A stretch of DNA of 64,000 nt, from assembly GCA_964035795.1 (NCBI GenBank), contig OZ038322.1:23208359-23272358 (forward strand), read 5' to 3'. The notes beneath the pieces were generated by a model that had not been told where the DNA came from, made no database searches, and saw only the letters and a program-made list of their open reading frames with translations. Position 1 is the stretch's first letter, and each line of letters starts with the position of its first letter. A program made the translations under genes and the position numbers. The stretch is from Pterobdella sp. o SKG-2022 (Eukaryota > Annelida > Clitellata > Hirudinida > Piscicolidae). Below are positions 37,393 to 50,900 of the stretch, one piece after another.

Positions 37393-40300
37393 ATTTGCTT
37401 GTGTTTTGTTTCAATTTCTATCAGTTTTGTATCCTTTTTGTCGTCATATGTATATGTAATAATTTTAGTTTTTACCCTCATTTGATTTTTTTCTTATTTT
37501 GAAAATAATTTTTCAAAAAATTGTTGAGTATTCCACATGTTGATAATAATGAGGTTTTTGAAAATCTTTTTGAAACAGTCTAATTAAAGTTTCATGTCAA
37601 GTTTGAAGTGGACTGAGATTAAAGCATCTTTTAAGTAAATAATTCGAAACTAAACGCTTGCATTTTACTCCTGGAAGTTTTTAAACAAGTTGTTTCAAAT
37701 AGCTTCAATGCAAAAAAATTTAAAGTTGTTATGCAAAAAATTATAGTTTAAATGAGTTTGAAACTGAAACTATAGTTAATAATAATAACATTTAGTAATT
37801 TGAGGTACCAACAAAAAAACCCATAAAACTGTTTCAATATCAATTTGTATAGGTTAGTTTATTATTAGAAAAATTTGTTGGCAAGTTTCAAAAATAGATT
37901 GAAGTTTGGAAAAAGTAAAATAATTTTTTTTTTTTTTTAAATTTTACACCAAAATGTGTTCATTAGACGAACCTGAATTTTTAAGTTTAAATGGAAATTA
38001 AAACTTAATACGAGCAAATAAAAAGAAACTTTTTGAAAAAATTTCAATTTTCATATGATTTAAATATAAAGTTTGCTTTTAACGTGGCAATAAATTAATC
38101 AGGGCGTTATGTACATTTAATACTTTCCCAATGTAGTAACCGTTGCTATCTTTAAAGCAATCACATGTTGAATTTTGATAAAAAAAATAATTTTTTTATA
38201 TATGCTTCAAATTTTATTTTTATTATATATAGTTGAACTTGTTGAAATATTAATTCTGAGTTATATTCAGTTGTAAATGTTGAGAAAAATTTTCAGTTGG
38301 TTTTTAATCGCTACAAAAATGGACATTATTGTTTTAAAAAAATAAATTTATTAACTTATTAGAACTATTGTGTGCTTGCTTTGATTACCCAGCATTTGAT
38401 AACTAACTAGCTACTATTGACGATGTTTGAATAATAGTGTAGCAATTTTATTGATATATTTCATAATGGATTAAATTGCGTAATGATTTTGCTTTGAAAA
38501 TCTCTCATAGAAACTGGTGAAAGTTTGCAAACCCGGCTTAGGCGGGGTTTTATTTTAATTAAAAATTCCCGAAGTGCAGTTTTGAAGAATTTCTTGAGTA
38601 CAATTAAAAAATAAAGAGATAAATGGAGAAATTAATAGAAGGATTTGGAAAGTGTAAAACACTTTGATGAGAATGGCGAAATTTACAAACGCAATGTTTT
38701 GCACTGGTAAGCTTTGTGATAAGCAACGATTCATTCTCAACAATAACTCCATTTAACAAAAGCTAATTGGTTTTGTAATAAAATTCAGGAAAATTTTTCA
38801 AATATCAATTGTACGGACTAAGAGATAATGGGAGATATTGTTTGTTAGAAACGATTATGAATTTTTTTAGCTTGTCTCCATTAAGATAACAAACAAAGGT
38901 AACTATAATTTGCTTGTTTGATCCGATAATTGGGCTAGATTAGCATTTTGTGTCGATTGAAAATTTAAAAATTTTTTCCTTAGATAAAACCATTAAAAAA
39001 TTTTCTAAAAACAATAGCTTTAGTTTTTTTTTTCAAATTTTTTCACAATAAGGTTACTTCAATAACAATTTTTTATTTATTTTTAGTAAAAAACTATGAT
39101 ATATAACACAAAATTAGTTCATATTTTTCAAAAAAGTTCAATTTAGGGTTATTTGTTGTTTGAAAACTACTTCAAGTTGCCATAAAATGTTTATAAAATA
39201 ACAACTTGCACGGGGGTCCGTGGCCAAATTTAATGCTTTTTAGTTTTAAAAGAAATTATTCCAGTTTTATGGCTCAATTTTATTTAATTTTAGTGGATAA
39301 TGTTATTCGCTTTAGAGAAATCCTCGAGTTTTATTATTTTTTGTATGAACAAATGCTTTTAAGAGATAATGAATTTTATCGAAATTTGATTTGTTTTGAT
39401 TTTATTCTAATATGAAAATTATTTCAAACAATTTGAAAAATTCAAATGAAAAGATTACTTGCAAGAGTTTAACAAAGCACAATTGATATTCCACACCAGA
39501 CGTCACCGCATTCAAATTCTAAAAAAAAAAAACTCTTCAAACATACAAAAAATTTTTTCTATTAAAACATCTCTCTGTATCAAATTGACCAATAAAACAT
39601 TGGATTGATACCAACAAATCTACACAACAGCTCCATCAACTTAGGGTAATTTCTTTGAAGCCGTCTAGTGCTTATATATCTGCATACCCCAAAATCTTTC
39701 TATAACACGTATTCAGTAGCTTCTTACACATGTACGAGAAAGAATGATTCAAACTATAAATGAGAAAAACTTTGCTTAAAGAGATGATTTACTTTGAAGA
39801 ATTTTTTGAATTGAAATGTTCATTTCTTTTACATTTCCTTCGTAAGGTAAGTATTCTCCAAGTGTGGTATCTTGAAAATGATAATGCTTTTCTGTGGGAA
39901 AACACGTTGTTTCCCATGGCTCCTTATAAGCTCGCTATGCATTTCATTTGACGATTCTGATTTTAAATCAAGTCTTTCGGTGTTTTTGTTTTTTTTAACT
40001 CGAGATCAACTTTGATAAGGTCTTTGTTCATAATTATTTTTGACGGCCTCTTTTATGAGTAATTAAATGAACATAAAACAAGTTTCCATAATTTTAGTTG
40101 TTGTTTTCTTCATTCTCACAACATATCATATACTCAAAAACTTATTATTCTATCTTTTATCTAACACTTCACCAAAAATGTTTGCGGCAAAGACACTTGA
40201 AATACCAATCACGGTTCATGTGGGCTGTGGTGTGAAGGACTTGATTTTGTGGAAATTAAATTTTAAATATAAAATCGATTTTGAATGCACTCCATAAAAA

Positions 40301-40786
40301 CATATTTTTTTCTACATTCAGCAAAAGTAAAAACGAGAATTATTTTAATAGCTGTTGAAATTGCTTTCTTCAAGATTTTTGCTCTATTAATATGAGCAAA
40401 AAGTCTGTACTGGTAATATTTCCAGTATTTTTCTCGAGAATTGTTTGAGAGTTATTATCGTTAATAGTCGCAATCATATATTCTCTTAATCGTCTGCAAT
40501 ATTTTTTCCACACTCATCCTTTTAATTTTTTTTCTATTTTTTCGAAGAATTTTCAAAATATAATATTTAAATAGAAATATCACAGTTTGATATATTTCAC
40601 TGCAAACACTTGAGTAGGTAGAATGACAGAAACTTCTTTTTTTTGTTTATCGGTTGAAAACATCTTTGTATCACAGAATCAACTACATTACTTCAATTAA
40701 ACTCGGCTTTAGCTCTCGAGCCATCTAATAATTTTAGTATAACCACATTATAACATTATGTCCTTCTTATTTACACTTATATTTCC

Positions 40787-40870
40787 ATGGAAAGGCCATG
40801 TCCCTACATCTTGTGGCCTATTATTTCAACTCTATTATCTTTTTTTATCTACACCCACATGGCCTTTGCA
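40787..40870. repeat. Small inverted repeat
   Basis: AAAGGCCATGTCCCTACA and the reverse complement of CTACACCCACATGGCCTTT face each other about 45 bp apart, with an 11-bp perfect core. It may be a fragment of a DNA transposon or a chance hairpin. Confidence 0.3.
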
Positions 40871-43800
40871 AGCTTGCCATTCACCCCGTATAATACTTCA
40901 TATATTTGCGTCTTTTTTTATCCGTCTTATCGCTCGATAAACAATTTGGTATTAACATTGTAAATGTTGTCTTAGTGTTGAAGCTGTAATTGAATCTTGT
41001 TAATTATAAGAAAAACATATGCCATTGTTCCTTACGATATATTTCAGTTAGCAATGCTAAATCAATTAAAATTACCTAGTCTCAAAGAAAATTATTTGAA
41101 ATTTATCAAAATCGTATTTTTTTAGGTATTTTCATGGTTTGAATGTAACTTCAACATTCCGTTTGCTCTTTTTTTTCCTGATCCAATGAAATGCTATAGT
41201 ACCGGAACCAGAAACCTTGATGTTGAAAAAACAAAATTAAAAACGAAAACTGTCACTTAGAGAAGAATTAAATATTTCTGGGAAAATCTGATAGAAAAGA
41301 ATGAACGTGACCGGGTGAGCTTGTTGTTAAAGGGACCATCCTTCCAAACCTCTTTTTTGCTTTCTTAATAATTATTTGAACAAAGTCAAGGCAAAAATGT
41401 TGATGAATATTTTAAATGAATTTAATTAGTTCATCTTGATGTCAAAGTTTTTGCCAAAGGCAATTTATATATTTTCAAAAAATCACATTGAGATTTTTTG
41501 CTGAAAACTCTCTCAGTGTTTATATGGGGATTTCAATAAAAACTTATTAGACAACAAAGTTATTGCTTAAAAAACATCTGATGTTATCAACTTTGAATTT
41601 CAATAAAATGGAATGGAAATAAAACTTGAAGTGTTAAAAAGTGGAAATATTGCCAAGAAATGTTCCCTGTGGTCAAATCCATCGTGGATTGAGCATTCCC
41701 CTGGGATGAACCTAGCTTCCATAAATCCACAATTACTCCTCCGCTTTTCTTTTCCCATCACATGTTTCTTTTAAAAGCTTATTCTGAATTTTATTTATTT
41801 GTATTGTGCAGATTAACATATAAGAAGCTCGTTATTCGTCATTTCAGTCTTTTATGGTTCGAATTTTGTTTTTTATTTTTCATATTAATTTCAACGCAGT
41901 TTCTCAATAAAATCTATAGCGCACTTCCACGCAAAAACCTGGGTGCACTCTTTAATTCATATAATGCCATACCTCAACATTCCTTATCTCTAAGTCATAT
42001 TTTATGATTTTTTTTTCGGCGTGGCACATAATTAAGCGTGGTTTTGGGAATTACTTCTTAATTTCAAAGTACTTCGATGAAGATATGAATGAGAGTTTTT
42101 GAAGTTTTTTTCTATTTAAAAGGTCTTGTGAAAGAGTAATTTGAAAAAGGTTTGATGAAGCATTAGTGGTTTTGAGTGTATTTTAGTTTTTTCAAATTTA
42201 ATTTCGAACCAAAAATTAAGATCTATTTTAGTTTTTTATTGCATTTTAAATTCAATAACTATTAACGTTAGAAGACCTTTTGATATTGCCTTTCTATATA
42301 AGCACAAAAACAATTACAAAATTGGATTTATATCTTCTTGTAGGAATAAACCTCTTTCCTTTTCAAACTATGTTAATTATATTCCGGTACAATTACCTTC
42401 ATATTTTTCCAAAGCTAGATAGATGGAAGCAAACGAGATAATACGAACTCTATTTTATAAAAATTTTACAAATCCAACAAGAATTAGAAAATTTTTTTCA
42501 CATTAGCTTAGATGCAGTCAAGTATTGTTTTTGACTTCATAGATGTTTACTCATGCAACATATTGATTTCTTAGCTATTCGACTTTACTCCTGTATATAG
42601 AGTGTTTTATTTATTTAAGATGTCAACATTTCTTATCAAGTTTTTGACTAGGTAAAAATTGAAATTTTAACAAAACGACAAGCATCAAAATAAATTAGGC
42701 TTTTTTCAAATTAAAAATAGCACATGTTTTTGATTTTTGTTGACACAAAAAATATAAATTTAATTCAGAAATTCTTTCACTGACAATTTTAATTTAACAA
42801 AGTTTATTATTCTGATCGCCACAAAGCCGTTTTTTCAACTTTCATACACATATGTGACTAAAAATTGTTTTCAAAATATCTTTTTTTCAAATAGAAGAAA
42901 AAATCTTCAAAAATACAATAAAAACCTCAAAATCTACTTACTCAAACATATTAGCTATAATTCAATAAAGCTCTATTTGCCTCTCAATACATCACATGAA
43001 AAAAGAACTTAATTGGTAATGCGATTGATTAGACACGAGCGATTCACTGCGGCATCGTTGAAAAATTTACAATAATAATTTAACGAATATTTGATTTATC
43101 GACAATTAATAAGTACATGCCTAAAACGTCTTTAGTTCGTTAAATTTATAGATAAGCGTTAAATTTTACGTTTTATGATGTTTTTGGTGTCTTTTAATAA
43201 AATCTAAGCACATATAGAGGTAACTTTTATGCCTCTTTTACTGCAGAAAAGGAGAATAAGTGAATGTAATACTTTTTCGAACAAGGACGCTTTTTCTTAA
43301 ATTTATGCTTATCCATACCTATATTTCAAATAAATCCACGCACTAAAATTAGCTATTATAATATAAAAAAATGGATAGGAAATTTTCTATATTTAGGCTT
43401 CAATGGGATAAATTATGATGCGCATAAGGTATAAAAGAAGACAAAGATTATGATTAATAGCACAAAATAATGATTTTGGAAGATTATTTTGCCTTTGAAC
43501 ACACCTGCAGAGCTTAATCTGTCATTATTCTTTTCGTGTTCATCCTTTACAACCAAAAATTTCCCTATATTAGCCAGTGTTTCAAATTTTTTTGATTTAA
43601 GCAAAATTAATGTTTAAGTTCATTTAATTAAAAATGTTGAAATTTCTGGAGATATGATACAAAGTTTCTTCAGAAATCTTTATATAAATTCATGCTCAGT
43701 TTGCTCGAAAACTCTTGTAAAATAGTTTTTAAAATGTGTTAACGTGGATGCATTCAAAGACCACATGGAAGCTCTGATGCGAGAATTGTTAATGAAGGTT

Positions 43801-44868
43801 TTTCTCTGACTACGGATCAATCGGGAATGTAATCTTTAAAGGAAAGATCATCCCAAAACCAAATTTTAATCTTTTTTACGATTAAATACTAAATAAATTG
43901 GTTTGTTTTTTTTGTGGATTTTGAAATTAAAAACTAATCGTGTTAATTTTATTTCTGTGTCAAAAGATCTGATTCTCATGAATTTCTAAGTTTGCAGTAT
44001 TCTTAAAAGGACATGCGTTCATTGAAAAACTAGTCTCGCCCTTAATAAAACTCTCTCCATCTTTAACGTGCGAATTTTTCGATTCTTAATACATCGAAAA
44101 AAAGTAAAAATCGAATTAAAAGAACTTTTAAAAATTTTTCATGATATTTTAAACTTAATTAATACAAAACTTTTAAAAATACCAAAAAAATTAATTCTTT
44201 AAATGTTTACTAATTGTTTTAGTTCAGAAGTTTTGACGAAATATCATTGCTCTTCAACTTATGGATTTTCATGACACTTCGATTTTTAAAAAATGAGTTT
44301 CTTTCAACAAGTGTTTTTTTTAATGGATTTTTTTGAGCAATTCTCAATGGTGTCTATACCGTCGCCATAAAAAAATTTTTTGGTGTTCAACTAAAAACCA
44401 TTTCTAGTCTATTTTCAATTTATTGAAGCACTCAAATTTTTTCCAAACTTTCTTATATATTGAACACAATGATGGTATAGAATTCATTTAATATATATAC
44501 AATCTAAATTATTTCAGGTTATGTATGAAAATAATTTTTAAATTTCAAATATTTAATTTAAACAAGAAAATTAACTTGAAAAAAAGTTTTTTTTAACTTT
44601 CTGACAGTGCTATGCCAAAAATATTAATATTAATATTAATCTAAAGTTAATGTTTTTTTGTTTAAAATAAATCAATGAGCTACACAATTTTGAAAAAATA
44701 ATGAATAAAACAATTATTTAAAAAAAAAAGATTAAAACAAATGAGATTATCTATGCATCTAATGACAACGAAGCAAGAGACGAATTACGCCAATCACTTT
44801 CGAAACTTATAAATCTCTTCAATTCGTCATATTAGAACTAAAAATGAAAGAACCTGCAAATTTTCAAA

Positions 44869-44991
44869 ATGGATAAAGAAAGCTTAGAAAAAATTTTCAT
44901 CGCTTTGGATGTTGGAAATGACGGGTTTATTAATAAAGATGAACTATCAAAATTGTGTGATCATTTCGGCATGGAGCCATTGTCTAATGCT
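44869..44991 (+). CDS. NIN: Ninein exon 1: EF-hand 1
   Basis: 41 codons from the first ATG after an in-frame stop at 44845. The calcium loop DVGNDGFINKDE has the needed Asp, Gly, Ile and Glu, though Gly replaces the usual Asp/Asn at loop position 3. The donor GCT|GTTTGT is phase 0. Confidence 0.85.
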
Positions 44992-47900
44992 GTTTGTTTA
45001 TTTATATTTAAAATTTAAGAGGGGTGAAAGTTTCAACTACATTTTAGTTTTGAGTTGCTAAATACATGCTGTTATAGTTCTGTTTTTGTTTTGAAAATAA
45101 CAATTTATAATTTTTGAAATATTTTTGTAGTTTTTTTACTAATCTCATGTTTAGTGCTTCAAAAATAATAATTTAGATTGTTGAAAGACACATCTGTTTG
45201 AAAACATATCGTGTGTAGTATGGGACTAAATCTAACATAAGTGTACTATTATTAATATATGTTAATACTGGAGATTTGAACCTAGCTATATCACCTTGAT
45301 AAATCAATAAAAGCTTTTTAACAACAAAGATTAGCATATGTAACACAGGTAGATGACTTTTAATATCTGCTCTCAACAAAGCTGAACTTATATGAGTAAA
45401 AATTTCATCAATAAATTTGTTAAGTTGTTTATAACATTGATAAAAGATAAAATACTCGTTCTAGCAAAGATACTAACTTGGTGAAAATTTTGACTAAAAC
45501 TAACAATATAAGTTTTAAATGTTAAAGTCTATTTTTTCATTATTAGGAATTGAGTAAGCTATATAGAAACCTTGATACTGATGGAGATGGCAAAATATCA
45601 AAAGATGAATTTTTTGAGGGATTGTTCAAAAAGTCTATTCCATCCCCAACTACTTCAACTAATTTAAATAAGGAAGATAAAAGTGAACAAAGAAGAAAAA
45701 AAGTTAAAGAATCTAAAAATTCAATTGAAAATGAACTAGATGGAGAAATAAATTCCACAATTACTGTTATAACAGAAGGCAAACAAAGTAATTCCTTGAA
45801 ACCAAATACATTAATTTCACTTGCAAATAAGAATAAAAAAAAGTTGGATAATGAGAAATTTCTTGATTTAGAAAAAAAGCAACATTTAAAAAGCAAAGAA
45901 ATTAGTCAAAGTGTAAATAAAAGCAAACAACTAGAAAGCAACAGAATGAGTGAAGAAAAAAAACAATCTACATTAAACAATTCAACATCATTGATACCTA
46001 AGTCCTCCACTGTAACTGAAGAAAAGCAAATAGATTCAACAAATATTCAGAAGAAACCTGAAGAGAAAGGTAAAATTTTTTATTTTTCATGCATTAAATA
46101 TTGAAATTAATCTGAAACAAGCTAGCAAAATCCCACCTATCATCTATTACTCAAAACAGCCAGTACAAGCAATCAAGACTCTTCTTTCTTTTCATTTATG
46201 AAATCATCATCTTCTCCACAAACAGAAAATGTTTCTAAAGCCCCAAAAGATGATTTAATGTTCTCCTTTTTGAAACCTTCACCTAATGATGTTACTGTCA
46301 AGCAAGAAAATAAAGAAAATTCATCAACACCTAACAAAGAAAAAAGAAAATCATCATTTTTTTCGTTTTCGAAGAGATCTCCCTCTCAAGAAACTCAAAA
46401 GGAAGAAGAAGGAGAAAAAAAATCGTTTTTTTCTTTTATGAAAACTTCGCCAAATGATGCTACCTTGAGCCAATCGCCCACTACAGAGAAAAAAGTAAAT
46501 GTATCAAGCAAAAACACCCCCAACAAAGATAGAAGGAAATCTTCGATGTTTTCCTTCATGAACAAGTCGCAGCCAAACTCTTCTAAGACCACACCTAAAG
46601 TATCACCGACTGGAGATAAGAGAAAATCTTCGATTTTTTCCTTCATGAATAAATCGCCTACTGATTCGACCAAAGAAGCTGCTAAAAAACCACCGAAAAA
46701 GGATTCACCCACTCAGGATAAAGACTCTCCCATGTTCTCCTTCCTCAAATCATCTGGGGCACCAACACCAAATGAAGTACCCTCTTCCGAAGCAAACAAA
46801 GATTCATCTTTGTTTTCTTTCATGGAGTCTTCTCCAACAAAAAATTCTCCAAAAGATGAATCATCTGTGAAAGATGAGAAAAATCCTAAAAGAAAATTTT
46901 CATTTATTTCGTTTTCGAAGAGATCTCCTTCTCAAGAAACTCAAAAGGAAGAAGAAGGAGAAAAAAAATCGTTTTTTTCTTTTATGAAAACTTCGCCAAA
47001 TGATGCTACCTTGAGCCAATCGCCCACTACAGAGAAAAAAGTAAATGTATCAAGCAAAAACACCCCCAACAAAGATAGAAGGAAATCTTCGATGTTTTCC
47101 TTCATGAACAAGTCGCAGCCAAACTCTTCTAAGACCACACCTAAAGTATCACCGACTGGAGATAAGAGAAAATCTTCGATTTTTTCCTTCATGAATAAAT
47201 CGCCTACTGATTCGACCAAAGAAGCTGCTAAAAAACCACCGAAAAAGGATTCACCCACTCAGGATAAAGACTCTCCCATGTTCTCCTTCCTCAAATCATC
47301 TGGGGCACCAACACCAAATGAAGTACCCTCTTCCGAAGCAAACAAAGATTCATCTTTGTTTTCTTTCATGGAGTCTTCTCCAACAAAAAATTCTCCAAAA
47401 GATGAATCATCTGTGAAAGATGAGAAAGATCCTAAAAGAAAATTTTCATTTATTTCGTTTTCGAAGAGATCTCCTTCTCAAGAAACTCAAAAGGAAGAAG
47501 AAGGAGAAAAAAAATCGTTTTTTTCTTTTATGAAAACTTCGCCAAATGATGCTACCTTGAGCCAATCGCCCACTACAGAGAAAAAAGTAAATGTATCAAG
47601 CAAAAACACCCCCAAAAAAGATAGAAGGAAATCTTCGATGTTTCCCTTCATGAACAAGTCGCAGCCAAACTCTTCTAAGACCACACCTAAAGTATCACCG
47701 ACTGGAGATAAGAGAAAATCTTCGATTTTTTCCTTCATGAATAAATCATTTACTGATTTGACCAAAGAAGATGCTAAAAAACCACCGAAAATAGTCTTGA
47801 TTGCCGATTCTAAAAAAATTTCACCGAATCGTACAAACAGTTCACCTCAACAACAACCTAATGCGGCTGATGTATTAAATACGTCATCTGTTAGTGTCAG

Positions 47901-50900
47901 TGAGGAAATTCCCAAACCGAAAACATCTGATAAAACAAAAGATGTAACAATAAATACTTTATCTTCATCTAATGAACCAAAGCCTTCGGAAACGGCAATT
48001 AATAAGGATTATTCAAATGGAAGCCTTTCAAAAGGACCATTAACCGTTGCACCCATCGAGAATAAAAATGCAAAAAACATTTCAATCCAGCCTGACATGA
48101 GAAACGAGATAACTAAAAATTTTCAACTTCAAAATCTTGATCCTACTAAGGTGAAAGAATATCTCGAAAGATCATCGTTGACACGAGAAAGCATTGAATC
48201 AAAAGTGTCAACTACTGCAGGAAAAGCTTTGCCAGAAGCTAACCAAAATCCGACATCGATAAAAAATGAAGAAAGCCCTTCTCTGTTGCTTGAGAAGCCT
48301 AAATCACATTCCTCTAAACCAACGTCTTTACCCATCACTAAAAAGTTCACACCAGCAACACCTCCCGACTCCCAGCCATCAGCACCAACACTGTCTTTCT
48401 TCAACCAGGATAATAGCACTGCTGAAGGCATCGATGTTTTGCCTCAACAGCCACAAAACAGGAAAAATACTTTTTCCAACGGTAAAACATTACTTGGGAA
48501 AAAGCTCGAATCAAATAAATCACCATCAGAAACAACATTGAAAACAACGCTAAATGAAAAAAACGTGAATCAAGCACAAAAAACGCAAAAAAGTTATAAC
48601 CTAATTATCGAAACTTTCAGCATTCAAAATTTTCATAATACTTTTATATATAAATTCATTCAAGTGTTATTTATAGAAACGTACTTACACAGGTCTTCTG
48701 CACACATTCGATGACGCAAAGTTTCGACCTGACCCCGTCATTTGGCTTAATTTCCTTGACGAAACAAGAAATGGGTTTCTATTATATTTTTTTATATGAA
48801 AAACAAGTGAAGTTGTTCAGATGAGAATGATTTAAAATCAAAAAATTTCTCAGTGAAATCGAGAGCGATGTTGTGGTTGAGTTTTGGGACGACTTGGGCA
48901 TTCCTGACGGCAGAGAAGTTTTGAAGGTGGAGTATTCTTTATCGTATAGGCTATCATCGAATATTCACAACGCTATTTCACAATTCATCTTACCACATTA
49001 TTCAATTGAATAAAAATAATTTCAAGACACCAACATGTTATTTTATTACCAGCAATAATTATTTACAATTATTTTCGGCATCTGGTGTTTGCTGCGGTAT
49101 TTGAAAAGGCTTTAATTTAATTTGTGTTTTTTTATTGTGAAAGAAAGACTGAAATTTTCAAAGTATGCTTGGAGTTAAAATTAATTCTTTTCAAAGATAT
49201 TTTAAAATTAATATTATATTTCATTTTTTAGCTTATTTTTTAATATTTAAAAAAAATGGCTCGAGAGCATTCAAGGGAAAACTCAGTTTTTATATGAACT
49301 TAGTACTGAGAAGTTTTTGGCTTTTGAGGTCATGCTGAGTTATCTATACACTTCAGTTCATCTTTACACAAAATCATTAAACCAAAATAAAACCCATTAC
49401 GCAGGAATTGAAACTGAAACCTAATGGCAAGATCAATGTGGAAGAACTGACCAAAAAGTTGGAAGGTCAACTAAAAAAAGGTTCTGCAAAAAATTCAAGA
49501 ATACATTCGGTAGCTGTTGTTTCTCTGTTGCACTCTGCCGATAAATTGTGGTATGTATAGACGGCTTGCTCTATTTATTTAATAGCCATTTATTTATAAA
49601 TAACTAAAATGGTTTAGTGCAAAAAAAATCAAATCAAGAACTTGTTAACTGAACTTCACTTACGAAAAGCTTTGTGTTGTTTAGTTAATAAAGATCCTTC
49701 ATTTGAATTATAACCATTATATTCTAACTTTATCATCAAATGTTCCACAATTACACGTCTATGTCAAACTGTAATACAGCATTTATAATTCTAAACTTTA
49801 TGCTGTTTCGGATCATTATTGTTAACCCAATCAATTTGATGCTTATTTTCGATTATTTTGATAATGGGGTCTTGGAACTCACTATAATAACGTTTGTATA
49901 TTATTATAAGGATATCAAGTGAACGTTTTGGAAGCTTTCTAAAATTTCATTTGTTTTTTTAATGTTAGATAAATTTAAATATAATGGAAATAATAGTAAT
50001 AATAATAACAATGAGAAGGAAGGACAACGAGGAAATAGTAGAGGAGTGTGGCAGGATGGATGAGGAGCTTCAGAGGTTGAAGGTTAATTTGAAAGAGGCT
50101 GATGAGGTGATGAGTGCTATGGAAGAAAAAAGAGATTCTAAGTAAACAAGAGTTTTTGTGTTTTATTATCAGTTTTTGCATGCAATATAGTTTTGAGTTT
50201 CATGCTGTAGACGTTGTAAATTAAATAGAAAATATTTGTATTAATTTAGGGTTTTTGAAGAGGCTATACAAAAACTTGAAACCGAGAATAAAGAGATGAA
50301 ACAGAAATTATTGAATGTGTCTGAGAAATACAAAGAAACATTAGAATGCAAGCAACAATCCACGCAAACAAATGCCAAGTTGAATGGAGAAAATGGAATT
50401 AAAATTCCGAAATCTCTCACGTCACTACCAACAAAAAAGTCTCTTCACAAAGACGATTACGCTTCGTTTGACTTTGGTCAGTTACTTTCGTTTTTGTTAT
50501 TTAATAACTTGCGTCGTTTTATGTTTTTTTCCATTCAAATTAATCTGCTTGAGTTGTTACATTAAAATAAACGTTTTCAAGTTTTAAAATTGAAATTCAT
50601 ACAGCGTTATTAGATAAAACACAAGCGATCTCACCTTTTCCAACAGTTTCATATTCTCCAACCACATTCATCACTAATTCAATCACAGATAACAATGATC
50701 CTCCTGACGAGATAAGAAGGAAGGTGAGAGAGGAGATGTTGAGGAGAGAGGAGTTGAGTAATGAGGAGAGAAAAGACATGGAGGGTGCATTGTTGTTGGA
50801 GGTGGCAGAAGTGGAGAAGAACTGCGAGTCTCAACTGCAGAAGATGAAAACGCAACATGAACAAGATTTGGTACTAGTTTTATTAGGAATGATAAAAATA

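Larger units (their letters stand above)
27261..44868. other. 17.6-kb gene-poor region
   Basis: Very AT-rich, dense with homopolymer runs, and without any domain-bearing frame. Weak items are listed separately (35181-35384, 37114-37392, 40787-40870). Its right end should contain the ninein promoter, and possibly an upstream ninein exon for the N-terminal EF-hand pair found in human ninein, but I could not find one. Confidence 0.5.

Noticed and set aside
38525..38555. GC hairpin followed by Ts, like a bacterial terminator (ACCCGGCTTAGGCGGGGTTTT)
   Set aside because: No bacterial gene or context nearby; the stem has a mismatch, and a single such hairpin in a large eukaryotic region is expected by chance.
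41762..42007. 81-codon hydrophobic plus-strand frame
   Set aside because: Phe/Leu-rich translation of T-rich DNA; no flanking splice sites or family likeness.
43413..43604. Minus-strand frame with a polar middle part (ETLANIGKFLVVKDEHEKN)
   Set aside because: Looks mildly coding for about 30 residues, but it has no family likeness and no phase-compatible neighbour exon.
46395..47765. Three minus-strand frames repeated every 546 bp
   Set aside because: Antisense shadows of the ninein tandem repeat; they have no splice or start support of their own.
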